From Strigamia acuminata (Eukaryota; Arthropoda; Chilopoda; Geophilomorpha; Linotaeniidae), in NCBI GenBank assembly GCA_949358305.1, contig OX442323.1, positions 4,528,001 through 4,588,000 on the forward strand: DNA of 60,000 nucleotides, in the 5' to 3' direction. Numbering within the stretch: the first letter of the stretch is position 1; the number at the start of each line of letters is the position of its first letter. The position numbers were made by a program, and so were the translations under genes. Under the pieces are notes generated by a model, which saw only the letters and a list, made by a program, of their open reading frames with translations, did no database searches and had not been told where the DNA came from. Shown here piece by piece: positions 11,531 through 22,480 of this stretch.

Positions 11531-14500
11531 TAAATGATATATTTCAAAAATCTTACAATTTTTCTTTTTCTAGATTTGGTGAGAAAATCACTGATGGCAC
11601 AATAGATTAGAAGTAATAAAGTTCCGCTTCCAATAGTAATGAGCAAATAGCATACAATAGCGTACAATTTTTGCGGTCTGATAAACAATTCCTTATACTG
11701 CTGTATAAACTCCGGGGTCCATTCGCCATACTGATAATAAGTTTTGAAAAAGAAAATTATTAAATTTAGACATTGCTGTTATAATTAACAAACCTCATCT
11801 ATCCAGAAAATTGGAAAAAGCAGTTTAGGGAAATTTCTGTATAGCCTGAACATTTAAAAGTAGAAAAATCATAAATTGAAGGAAAAGTGGTGAAGTTTTA
11901 CTTACGCAATATGAGAAACAGGTCGAACAGCTATATTCACTTGGACTCTTTTGTGGGCTCTGATAGCTGTGCCAAGAGTCTAAATAGAAAAAAATAGAGT
12001 ACGAATTTTTTTCAATGAAAAATGAACCAAAACATGCTTAAAAAGCGTTTTTAGACGTCCAAAATGTAGGAAATTGGCCTAAATTTCTATAAATTTATCC
12101 AAATTTTAATAACCTTCAAAATATCCAAATTCTTACATTCATTCCGGCTATAATTATTCATTCCGGTTTTAATTACAGCCCAGGTAACCTTAAATCTACA
12201 ATTCTAAACTTACAGGTTCTACGTCTAAAATGATCCTGTGAAGCTCTTCGCTTCTATTGAGACCAACTACTGCTTGATAATATGTATCATCACCTTGGTA
12301 AAAATGTGGCAGGGATGTAACTACAGGTGCACCTACATAGAAAAAATTTTGTCAATGAATGGCTGATGCTTTGATTGACATTGGCACACTTTACCTTGCT
12401 GGCAAGCTGAAATGTCAAACACTCCAGATTTGAAACAAGTTTTGCTCCTACTGCAGTAACATTTGTTTTCAGGTACAATGTCTGGGGATGCCATCACAGA
12501 GGTGGGAAAGCGATAACTGTATGCTTCAACCCCATGTATGTACTTCACATCTTTATAGTCCATGTGAAAAGACCTTCAATGAGATTGCTGGGATTAATTA
12601 TATTGCTAATATTTTTTTTTTGTATATATAATTTATTACCTGCAAAAATCAGGATTAAACACTTTGAGGGGTTCATTTTGTGTGAGAAAAGGACTAAATT
12701 CTGAACCATCTAAGCAGACAGTAAAATGTTAATCAATTTGTAAGCAATTTAATATTTGATCAGATTACCTGTTCCATTAAGCATGTTGCAGGATTTAGAA
12801 TCCCACCAGTTCAAAGAGCTATAAATCAATTTGAAATTATAATGTTGGTAACTTATTATTATTTTTTTTTTAGGAAAAGTCCATTTGTATGGGATGTGAC
12901 AGCAGTGCTGATAAGAATTTGAATAAACCTATTCTTTTGCTTAAGGTAAAAGATTAAGATCTTGGTTTGTATGAAACAATAAAAAATGCTCTGTTTTGCC
13001 TTTATCTAAATTTTTAATGCATGTATTTTGTATACAGTAGGATTGTAGATACTAACTTTCGACCACAATGCATTTTACATCAGGGAAATTGTTTGATTGA
13101 TTGCCAACGTGAAGGCTTTGACAAGGTAAGTTGAGTTTAATCATGTTCATTGGTGCAAGTACTATTAAGCGACTTAAGCAGTCGAAACGCAACATGGTGT
13201 TCTATGACCAACCAGCCAAATATGTCATTTTTACTTATTTGTTATAACAAGAAATTCGTTATATTGCGATTCGTTATAAGAAGTTTCGACGACAACATCT
13301 TTCCGGCCAGCAGTGGTTGGTCAAGATAGTCATTCGACTGTTAAGGGCCCTAAAGCTAACAAGGGGAGCACATGTATAAGATTGTTGCAATATTAAACGT
13401 GAAGGATTGTTATATCATGCTGAATGAGATCCTAAAATAATTTCATTCCATAAACAGCCAACAATGTAAACAATGAGCTCAAAGTTTGCACTATTTTGTC
13501 TGTGTATACATCCAATCTGAGCAATCAGGCCTAGTGTATGAATACTGTAAACAACAGTTGCTAGGTAAAAAATAGTTCCAAGATCCAAGTTGAATTTTAT
13601 CATTTGATATTCAATGATGTCATTTCATCAACCGCGCACGGAAAGACACAGCCAAACACACAGGCGGAATCATTTCGTTTGCGGCGTGACAACCCGAATA
13701 TTCGGACTGAATACTCAGAGCCTGAAAGTCTTACGTGTACTTAGCTTAAAGAAGGATTTTGCACACTGGGTACCTTAAGTTGTTCCATTTGTGCATTTGA
13801 AGAAATTTTTCTGGAAATTTATTTCCGGTGAAAATTGACAGTTCTACAGACACATTTTGCTAAAAAAAATAATTAACATAGAAACATCTTTAGGAAAATA
13901 ATTTAATTTTAAACAATACCCCATGTAACAATCCAAAAGTTCCATTAGGTAAAACTGTTTTTCCTGATTGTGCTTCCAAATACATCATCAGATTATCTTG
14001 GTATCCTTTGAATGTAATCTCATCCACTGTTTTTGTAACAAATGGCGTTGCATTATATACTTTTATGATTTGAGGTAATGCCATTAGCTGTGCGAGGTTT
14101 AGTTTTCCTTCTGTTAACATTGCCACACCCTGAAAGAAAAATCAATGCATTGATTGTTGTTTTTTACTCAGAGACGGATTTATGGTCTGTGGGTTCTCTT
14201 CGCTCTTTAATTTAAAATCTTTTTCAAGAGTTTTAAAAAATATTTCTTTAAAACAATTTGTTTTGGGGCAAAGATTGCCACACGGGCAAGGAGTTCGACA
14301 TAGGTGAAAAACGTGTACGAGATTCTGAGATTCCACAGATTCCAATCTCGGGAATCTTCGCAAATCTCGTAAAATCTTGCAAGATTATAGCCAAATCCTG
14401 AGATTCCAGATTCTAGAGATTCTCTAGTGGTATCTGAAGGGTGTAGGACAGGGGTCGGCAACCTGCGGTTCTTTCGATGTCAAGATACCTACAGGGCCGT

Positions 14501-17500
14501 TTCGACCTATGAGGCGAAGAGGCGGCCGCCAGGTGGCCATGCCGTGGTATGTAACTTTACCAAGGCATGGCCACCTGGCGGCCGCCTCTTCGCCTCATAG
14601 GTCGAAACGGCCCTGGATACCTATATACCTAATCCTAATCCTAATCCTAAATTGTAACTTTTGGCTCTTCCGTCTCAAAAGGTTGCCGACCCCTGTTGTA
14701 GGAGATTCAGTCTCTACGTCGAACCCTCGCACAAGGAGCACTTTTCCAGCGAGAACTGTAAGGTCCTATAAATCCGATCCTCTGCTGGTTTTGCTGTATA
14801 TTTACTGTCAACGGGATGTTTAGTGTCGTCACACTATCCATCAATGACCCATTGGATAGATGCGGTACAAAATCAAAGGTTTTACGTAGTTTATAACGTA
14901 CGGTATCTTCGTCATCGTTAAAATGGATGTCAATCTTTTCTCGTTTTTCTCTAAATAAATTTGTAGTAGTGTATTGTTGATAACAAAATGGTCGGTAGAC
15001 GCATTCGTAAAATAATTTAGACTAAACAACATTTTAGACAACATTTTAGACATTTTAAACAACATATTTAAATTGCTTTTTAAACTGCGTGTCTATACTT
15101 TTGTTCGAGTCAAAAGAGTCTTTTCTCCCATTGGCCAAGCCATTTTACTGGTGTAGTGATCCAGAATTGCATTACAATGTACAGACATTGTAATCGATTA
15201 CCTATTGTTAGGAAATTGTTTGCTTTCCAGTCAAAGCAACCAATAAACAGAACAAACATGAGTATTAAATTAAAAAGTGCATAAAACTTTATTTTCTAAA
15301 TGGAAAAATATTTTATAATAAAAAACAATCAAAAATTATATCAATTTAAATGGTCATAATAATCTGAAGAATAAATAAAAATAAAAACTTTTTCTCCTAG
15401 TGGTAGTATACAGTCTGGAGTTAGGAGTAATAAGGCTCGGCCAATGGGAGAAAGGACTCTTTTGACTCGAACAAGAGTACACCGTATTTTACCGAATAAG
15501 AGTCGCCCTCGAATTGTAGCCGCCCTCGAATAGTAGCCGCGGCCGAGATAGGCGACTTGATATAAGAGCTGCCCTCGAATAGTAGCCGCGGCTATATACG
15601 TTCAATGAACGTAATAGTACGATATTGGCCACTATTTAAAATAAGAGCTGCCCCCGAATTGGAGCCGCCCCCGAATTGGAGCCGCCCCCGAATTAAAGCC
15701 GCAGCTCAAAGTGGCAGTTTTCAATAAGAGCCGCGGCTCTTATTTGGTAAAATACGGTAGTGTAATTATGTATTACCCCGCTTAGGAAGGCATGCATGCC
15801 TTAAAATTGTGAGTGCGACCAGGGTGCTGGATACCCTAATTTGAATTATCTTGCAGTGCTGGGTAGAACAAGACCAATTTTCCGGCTTGAATTTAGTTTT
15901 TATGGTATGCTGTGAAAACATGAATCGGATCTCGGATTTTAGGGCAAGTTGTGAAAAGCGGGGTAATATGGTTTATGGTACCTGAATGTATACGGTCCTA
16001 GTTCTTGGAGTATTGGTTTACTTGAATTCAACAAGATATCCTGAGGGTTGGTAACGTTGAATAAGTAAATTTTCATGTAAACTGGATTTGGATTTTCAAC
16101 CCAAGCTGCATATCGAAATGAGCCATTGTACAATTTCATTGTCTGAAAATGGTTAGATGTGTTATAATAAATCTAAAATGAATTATGTTGGTCAAGAAAA
16201 TTTTAACAGATGTGTGTAAGGGTATGACAATGTTTGTTAAATTTAGAAGGACCGAAGCAAAAACGCTTTAGTGCAGAGGTTCTCAAACTTTTTAGCATTG
16301 CGTCCCATTTTTAAGAAGGATGATCTTGCGCGCCCCACGTCTGTTGGAATTTTGTGTCACCTGGCTTATTGCATTGCAAATCCCGAATGAGGGTCTCCCA
16401 CCGCCAGGGGGAGCTGAGGTGTAATCTCACGGACCAATCACGTTGTCACGTGACTTCCGGTCACTTCTTGTATCGTGACATGAGCGTGCGGTTTGAGTTC
16501 GGGCATCTCATGTGAATAAACCTCTTGAATCTCCTTTATTCGATGCGATCCTCCCTTCTCGATTATCAACAACGTCGTCATCGGTGCATTAAATTTTTCC
16601 AAAATGAACTACATACTGGGTGGTTTTTGAAGATTTTGAGAGGTTTTTGTGAGGATTTTAGAGGTTTTTGGGCGACGAAGTGATTGAGCACCGTTGCGCC
16701 TCACCAGAAATCAGCTCGCGCCTCACAGTTTGAGAAACACAGCTTTAGTGTATTTTTTTAAATACAAAATTGCTACAAAATTGCTTTTTTTCACACAAAT
16801 ATAGTTTGACTGACCTTCAGTTCTATTAATTAATTGATTTAGTTTTCTACGTTTTAGCATTTTATTGTTGAGATGAATTTTATCATTTATTTCATGCAGA
16901 TCTAAGCTTATATGTGGGTTTCACCAATAAATACCAAGAAGAGATAAGCAAGCTGCATAATACTAATCTTTAAATCAGATGATTTATGGACAAGGTGCTT
17001 GAATAGCTTTTAGCAAGGTACAAGTATTTTTAATTTCATCAGGAACATTTGGTGGTTAATACACCACAATAGTGGATTTTGAATAATCTATTATTGTGGT
17101 AATCAACTAGAAAGATCGTTTCCTTCACTGTTATTATCTAATTATGACAGCTCGGTTTTATTTCCGTTTAATTTTTGGTTTTTGGTCATGCTTTCTCGTT
17201 TTTGACCTCAAAAATGTTAAAATCAACTTGTTACTTTACCACCACTTTACCGTCATGTGGCAGTGCGAGTGATTTGACGCACCACGAAGAGTGATCATGT
17301 TTGGGATAATCGTGTGTTAGTTCCTTGCTGAGTGTGTATCGATTTGGTTAGTGAATATGTAAGTTGAATCTCTTTATCATTTAGTTTGAGATTTGTATCT
17401 TAAATTGTTTTTCATACTTAACAATGAGTTTGTGGTTGCCAATTGTTCCTTATAATTATGAGTTACAAGCTCATAATTATAATTATAATTCCTTCTTGAA

Positions 17501-18713
17501 ATAGGCACTTGCGGTACAATAAATATATTTTATAAATTATACTTATAAATACCATGTAATGGTAGAACAAATCCCTATGCAAAAGAAAATGAAAATCTGT
17601 AGTTTTACTAATTTGACAGTTTTCAGACATGAAATTGTCTTCCAGTTTATTTATTTGCTTACCTGGAATGATTTTAGTTGTTTCTATCCTTCGATGGCAG
17701 AAAGAAATTGTGATTGAGGCTGAATGTTGAAGCAGGTCAGGCAGCCATTTTGAATTTCCATTAGCACCATCAGCGCCATTTGCAATAGTGGGAGGAGCTT
17801 CAAATAGTGTTAAGCGATCTGATTGGCTCCCTTATTTTACAAAATAGTGTAAAAGTTGAGGAGTTACGTTATGTTATAAGTCCATTTTTATAATTATGAG
17901 CTTGTAACTCATAATTATAAGGAACAATTGGCAACCGCAAACTCACTAATCTAATAAATAATGTATATATTTACTAAACACCAGTTGGGGTCACATTACA
18001 AGTTTATGTCGAATTATGAGAATTTATAGAGAGCAGATTTGAGGTCCCTTTCAACATTTATGTACCTATAAGGCAGCAGTTGAAACTTGGACATTTTAGC
18101 GACGTTTTCCCCTAGGTTTCTTTGGTTTTTTGTTGTTTTTTTTCTTGTTTTTCCTGTTTTTCTTGTTTTTCTTGTTGTGTTTTTTAGGTTTTATTGGTAT
18201 TTTTTGGGTTGTGTGTGTTTACTCGGGGGGTTTATTTGGTTTTTAAGTGTTTTTTTTCCGTTTTCTTAGGTTTTTAGTAAGGTTTTTAAGTGTTTTTTTC
18301 TGAACCTCGATAAAAATATCCGGACCCCACTTAAAATTACTTGCCGACCTCTGCTATAAGGAATTGTAAATTGACTTGCAAAAGCCTAAAATTGTAAAGG
18401 AAGACAATTTTGAGTGCAGGGAAAAAAAATAAAATTTGTAAATAGTGCGCAATTTAGTTATCAAGTACATTTCCAATGTGTAATTTATCTAATAATGTCT
18501 TAAGCAGTGTTACTGTAGCAGCAAACAACGAATAACAAACACAATCAATAATTTCCTAACATTCTTCATAAAAATTATAAATTGGTGACTTACCTCCATT
18601 ATTTTACTATAACGAAGTGTTGGAAAAATTGCAAGAAGTATCACTCCTAAAATCAGAAGACTACTTCCAATTATAAAAGCAATTACTTGCCGGTACGGTT
18701 TATTCAGTGTCAT
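11392..18713 (-). CDS. CD36-family (class B scavenger receptor) gene 1, 12 exons, open
   Basis: Coding exons in order: 18594-18713, 15982-16142, 14806-14950, 13920-14129, 13774-13859, 12769-12818, 12640-12709, 12395-12573, 12214-12332, 11906-11979, 11794-11845, 11392-11730. All junctions are GT-AG and phases match, giving about 534 residues. The N-terminus MTLNKPYRQ leads into a transmembrane helix (VIAFIIGSSLLILGVILLAI). CD36 hallmarks are YLFNVTNPQDIL, GPYTFR, TPFVTKTVDE, SVELSIFTGNKFPEKFLQ, the cysteine-rich CYCSRSKTCFKSGVFDISAC, HFYQGDDTYYQAVVGLNRS and VRPVSHI, then a second helix near the C-terminus. The family binds lipids or other hydrophobic ligands at the cell surface. Residues after about KRKIVRFLKYII come from inserted DNA and could instead be spliced away. 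Confidence 0.85.
12819..13773 (-). other. CD36 gene 1 intron 5 with a pogo-like MITE (about 13174-13290)
   Basis: The intron between exons 5 and 6 carries a segment starting CAGTCGAAACGC and ending GAAGTTTCGAC, with internal CGTTATA motifs. Gene 2 lacks it at the matching place (TTAAGCAGTGTTTAACAG). The rest of the intron holds nothing I can name. Confidence 0.45.
14449..14695. mobile_element. hAT-like MITE in intron 3 of CD36 gene 1
   Basis: The ends CAGGGGTCGGCAACCT and AGGTTGCCGACCCCTG are inverted. The near-perfect duplication GTGTAGGA/TTGTAGGA flanks it. The same insertion is present in gene 2 (23300-23414), so it predates that duplication. It holds a short CCTAAT tandem run and is split by a second element at 14492-14615. 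Confidence 0.85.
14492..14615. mobile_element. Near-perfect palindromic 124-bp hAT-like element
   Basis: The element starts CAGGGCCGTTTCGACC and ends in its inverse. The arms are about 52 bp and nearly perfect, with a loop of about 20 nt. An 8-bp duplication GATACCTA flanks it (14484-14491 and 14616-14623). The gene 2 copy of the host MITE has the single, empty GATACCTA, which proves insertion after duplication. Confidence 0.9.
15096..15479. mobile_element. TACTC-family palindromic MITE, copy C (CD36 gene 1 intron 2)
   Basis: The left arm TACTTTTGTTCGAGTCAAAAG and the right arm, read in inverse, TACTCTTGTTCGAGTCAAAAG match each other, followed on both sides by CTCCCATTGGCC. The core box ACTGGTGTAGTGATCC lies only on the left, then ACATTGTAATCGATTACC. 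The arm contains the hairpin CTTTTG/CAAAAG. Confidence 0.85.
15480..15762. mobile_element. MITE with CACCGTATTTTACC ends and repeated GC-rich units
   Basis: The left CACCGTATTTTACCGAATAAGAG and the inverted right end CACTACCGTATTTTACCAAATAAGAG are inverted repeats flanked by TA. Inside are imperfect tandem units such as GCCCTCGAATAGTAGCCGC and GAGCCGCCCCCGAATTG. It abuts MITE copy C directly. Confidence 0.7.
16274..16742. mobile_element. hAT-like MITE in intron 1 of CD36 gene 1
   Basis: The ends CAGAGGTTCTCAAACTTTTT and CAGTTTGAGAAACACAG are inverted repeats. Perfect 8-bp duplications CTTTAGTG lie at 16266-16273 and 16743-16750. Gene 2 keeps the empty site GCGCTTTAGTGTA at 24735-24746. A solo LTR is nested inside. 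Confidence 0.85.
16342..16571 (+). repeat. Solo LTR nested in a hAT-like MITE
   Basis: The 230-bp block begins TGTTGGAATTTTG and ends GATTATCAACA. It is flanked by the 5-bp duplication ACGTC (16337-16341 and 16572-16576). A GTGAATAAACC near 16512 is a possible polyadenylation signal. A diverged relative in reverse orientation is at 26379-26568. Confidence 0.75.
17421..17948. mobile_element. Long-inverted-repeat element in intron 1 of CD36 gene 1
   Basis: The left TGAGTTTGTGGTTGCCAATT and the right inverse TGAGTTTGCGGTTGCCAATT continue for about 55 bp and include the internal palindrome TAATTATGAGTTACAAGCTC. No clear target duplication is seen. Confidence 0.6.
18074..18353. mobile_element. 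hAT-like MITE, T-rich, intron 1 of CD36 gene 1
   Basis: Perfect 8-bp duplications CTATAAGG flank the block (18066-18073 and 18354-18361). The right end TTGCCGACCTCTG matches the CAGGGGTCGGCAA family. The interior is a T/G-rich run, so the ORF across it is not a gene. A related segment is at 31515-31684. Confidence 0.75.
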
Positions 18714-18748
18714 ATTGGACTATGCACAGCTGGAGACTGCTGGTTGAT

Positions 18749-18756
18749 CTTTTATA
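18749..18756 (-). promoter_or_regulatory. TATA box of CD36 gene 1
   Basis: TATAAAAG on the minus strand lies about 36 nt upstream of the start codon. An equivalent TATATAAAG is found upstream of gene 2 at about 27084-27092. The short spacing implies a very short 5' UTR. Confidence 0.45.
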
Positions 18757-19234
18757 GGAAAGATCAAATAACAAAGATAAAAAATTTAAGAATTTTTTCA
18801 ACCATCATAGACAATCTGCAAAATAAGTGATTGGAATTAATGATTGATAGGCAGGCTAATTTGAAAAGGCTTTTGTAAGGTGTTTTCATTTCTTATAAAG
18901 CACAGCTGGTCATTAATAGAAATTCCAAAATTCGCCGTTGGAAACATATTTTTCTGTTTCCAAGGGGGAAAGTGGCAAATTTGTTTTTAATGTAAAATTT
19001 GCCATTGGAAATGTGTTTTGCGTTTCCAATGGCGAATATTGGTATGTTGGAATTCGCCATTGGAACTTGTATTTTGGGTATTTCTTCTTCCAATTCCTGA
19101 GAAGGGGATAAGTGAGTACATGTAAACATGGTAATAGTTGCGGCTACTAGTATTACTAGATTGGTCTTTTTGTTGAGGTCGTGGTGGATTTAGCTGGAAG
19201 AATGGACACAATTGATTGACTATATTTATAAATT
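18757..19234. other. Intergenic DNA between CD36 genes 1 and 2
   Basis: No gene is seen. A short unit, TTCGCCATTGGAA, recurs in both orientations near 18930, 19000, 19025 and 19055. Confidence 0.4.
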
Positions 19235-20086
19235 CATGTAGGAAATTTCTTTTCAACTTTGATTTCTGGAATATTTTTATTTCATTTAATAATATTCGTT
19301 GTGAGATCATCCGTAAAATTCTTACAGGATATTCTTTATAGAAAAAAGTGACAAATAAAGCATATACAAAGCATTTGGTCTTAGTTGTGCATTCTGGCAT
19401 CAGTTAGCGCAAGATGTAGATTTTTCAGCGGATGTGTTGATAAGATGGTGAACTTAATTATACGAAAGTATTTACAGTATTTACGCGATTAAGAACTGCG
19501 ACTTTTATTCCAAATCACCGCTCTTTGTCGCTTTTCAATCATTATAGTAGTGGCAGTGTTTTACCACAGGAGACCTACAGTAAGGGTGCAGAGACCATGC
19601 CATAAACAGAAGTTAACAAGTAAATATAAAAAACTACGTTTTTGGATAAAGGCTTTTACGGTATATCGGTGCTTCAAATTGCCGCCATTTTTTTTGTAAC
19701 CCTGCCAAAAAACCGCCTTTAACAGCATACTTTTTCTATACAATATTAAAAAACAAAATATACAGGTTTTTAGAGAGTTAAATTCTCTACAAACTAAGAC
19801 GAGTTTCTGAATTTATCGAAACATTTTTCACATCGTCAAAAAGCAGTTTAAGAGTCGGAATGAAAGATTTGACATCCATTAGAGTTTTAGTCACGTACAG
19901 GTGGCACTACCAATACCGGACGTTGGAACGCACAAACATTCATGTCAAGTTAAATAAAAACCTTTAAAATGGATTTTTACTGAATGACTGGCACCCTTCT
20001 AGCACACATGCGCCGGCCTGGCAGGTTATTTATCCATTGCGGAAAAACGGTAGTTGTATAGGTCTTCTGAGGATGGGTTGGGTGTA
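19235..20086 (-). repeat. Duplicated 3' flank of CD36 gene 2
   Basis: This closely matches the 3' flank of gene 1 (10441-11530), including the shared insertion and the ORF-like stretch near 19561-19743, but it lacks MITE copy D. The similarity shows that genes 1 and 2 were duplicated with their flanks. Confidence 0.6.
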
Positions 20087-20308
20087 TACTCAAAACCACT
20101 CCAACGTTGATCTATTTCAGCCGATTTACGCCTAACTGTGTACTGTGTTCTACTAAGCGGAAAAGTAGTTCTGTGTCAAAGCATCACCTTTGACAATGTT
20201 GGTAATCGAGCGCAATGTCTGGAGTTCGATTACAATTCTGGTGTTTTGGACCACTTTTTTGTGCCACTACACCAGTGAAATAGATCAACGTTGGGGTGGT
20301 TTTGAGTA
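20087..20308. mobile_element. TACTC-family palindromic MITE, copy B (3' end of CD36 gene 2)
   Basis: The arms TACTCAAAACCACTCC and the inverse enclose 222 bp. TA lies on both sides. Gene 1 has the empty site GGGTGTAGGTAAATGA against GGGTGTA, element, TAGGTAAATAA here. The core box lies inside the right arm. The element supplies the stop codon region of gene 2. Confidence 0.9.
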
Positions 20309-20828
20309 TAGGTAAATAATATATTTCAAAATTCTTACAATTTTTCTTTTTGTAGATTTGGTGAGGAAATCACTGATGACACAATACAATATAAATAATA
20401 AAATTCCACTTCCAATACACATGAGCACATAGCAAGCAATCTTGAACAGTTTCCGCGGTTTGATGAACGATTCATTATACTGCTGTATAAACTCTGGGGT
20501 CCATTCGCCATACTGATAGTAAGTTTTGAAAAAGAAAATCATTAAATTTAGACATTGCTGTTACAATTAACAAACCTCATCCATCCAGAAAATTGGAAAA
20601 AGCAGTTTAGGGAAATTTCTGTTTAGCCTGAACATTTAAAAGTAGAAAAACCATAAATTGAAGAAAAAGTGGTGAAGTTTTACTTACGCAATATGAGCTA
20701 TATTCACTTGGACTCTTTTATGGGCTCTGATAGTTGTGCCGAGATTCTAAATAGAAATAAAAGAGAGTATTTATAAATTTAAAACAATAGTTGATGCATC
20801 TAAAATGTCCAAAATTGAAATTTCCTTT

Positions 20829-21071
20829 GTGACGGAGCAGTCTTCTCCATGGCTGCCTTGGGACCGGAGACCATGGGTTGGACGTGACCTCAGGTAAATA
20901 ATGGAGACAGGGACTCCAGATTGTTGGTTGTTGGCCTTTAATCCGTTGTCTAGGGGGGGTTGGAGTTCCCATCACCTGTGTCAGCGATGCCAAGAAGGCG
21001 TGCCACGCCCGCAACCGACCTGTCACACACAAGGCGTTTGCCCGTGAGTGACGTGGTTGGATAACACATAA
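20829..21071. repeat. Possible solo LTR or other insertion in intron 9 of gene 2
   Basis: A GC-richer block begins TGTGACGGAGCAG and ends CACATAACA, inside an otherwise AT-rich intron, and is absent from gene 1. TGT...ACA ends suggest a solo LTR, but I could not find a clean target duplication. Confidence 0.35.
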
Positions 21072-22109
21072 CATTCTGCTGTACTCACCTACTGCCCATG
21101 TAACCTACAATTATAAACTTACAGGTTCTACGTCTAAAATGATCCTGTGAAGCTCTTCGCTTCTATTGAGACCAACTACTGCTTGATAATATGTATCATC
21201 ACCTTGGTAAAAATGTGGCAGGGATACAACTATAGGTGCACCTACATAGAAAAAATTTTGTCAATGAATGGCTGATGCTTTGATTGACATTGGCACATTT
21301 TACCTTGCTGGCAAGCTGAAATGTCAAGCACTCCAGATTTAAAACAAGTTTTGCTTTTACTGCAGTAACATTTGTTTTCAGGTACAATGTCAGGGGATGC
21401 CATCACAGAGGTGGGAAAGCGATAACTGTATGCTTCAACTCCATGAATACACTTCACATCTTCATATTCCATGTGAAAAGACCTTCAATGAAGTTGCTGG
21501 GATTAATTATGTTGCTAAATTTTTGTTTTTTTAATTTCTTACCTGCAGAAATCAGTAAAAAATAGTTTGAGGGGTTCATTTTGTTTGAGAAAAGGACGAT
21601 GTGTTGTACCATCTAATCAAACAGTGAAATGTTTATCAGTTTGTAAGGAATTTTATATTTAATCAGATTTCCTGTTCCATTAAGCATGTTGCAGTATTTG
21701 GAATCCCACCAGTTCAGAGAGCTATAAATCAATTGGAAAATATAATTGTTATAATGAATAATTAATTGCACAGAAATTCTATTTGCATTTGCATTGTTTA
21801 TGACAGCAGTGCTGATATGAATTTGAATTAATCATTTCTTTTCTTATTAAGGTAAAAGATTAAGATCTTGTTTTGTATTAAACAATAACAAAAATGCACT
21901 ATTTGTTTTAATAAATTTTTTAACTTTAACAAAATTTTTATTGCATTTGTAGGATTGCAGAGTGCCTAAGATACTTAACTTTCAACCACAATGATTGATT
22001 GCCAACGTTAAGGCCTTGAAAAAGTAAATGGAGTCTAATCATTTTCATTGGTGCAGGTACTACTAGTATTAAGCAACTTAAGCAGTGTTTAACAGTTGGT
22101 GCTACATCT

Positions 22110-22480
22110 TCCCGGCCGGATTTCTTTACTTTAGCGACGCCCATTTTAGCGACGCCGTTTTTAAGGTGCTTAGATTCAGCTAGGTTAGATTAGATTAGGT
22201 TAGGTTAGGATTAAAAAATTAGGTTGAAAAACGACGTTACTAAAACGGCCGTCACTATGGGATTACAGATTGTAAAGTGCCTTTTTGACTGCAACTAGAG
22301 TATAAAGTGAGTATATTCGCCGGAAAGGAATATACCGTACCGCCCTGTTTAAACGCCCGGGCGTTTAATTGTTTTTTTTCAGCCGCCGCCCCCGGCGGCT
22401 ATTTGAGGCCCGGCGCTGAAATGAACCGGGCGCTTAACCAGAAAAAGATGTAAATTATTTCTAGCCGCCGCTTCGCCACG
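22110..22480. repeat. Repeat patch in intron 5 of gene 2
   Basis: The patch contains TTTAGCGACGCC boxes (22132-22158), a degenerate GGTTAGGTTAGG run (22185-22212), a lone TACTC-family tip ending at 22302 (inverse of TACTCTAGTTGCAGTC) and the CCCGGGCGTTTAA repeat related to 5850-6030. No coding sequence is seen. Confidence 0.45.

Noticed and set aside
18087-18269. 60-codon hydrophobic ORF
   Set aside because: It is a T/G-rich low-complexity run inside a hAT-like MITE with CTATAAGG duplications.
22185-22212. GGTTAGGTTAGG run as an interstitial telomere
   Set aside because: It is short and degenerate (GGTTAGATTAGATTAGG). A similar run at 26343-26380 lies next to repeat fragments, so it is more likely part of a dispersed repeat.
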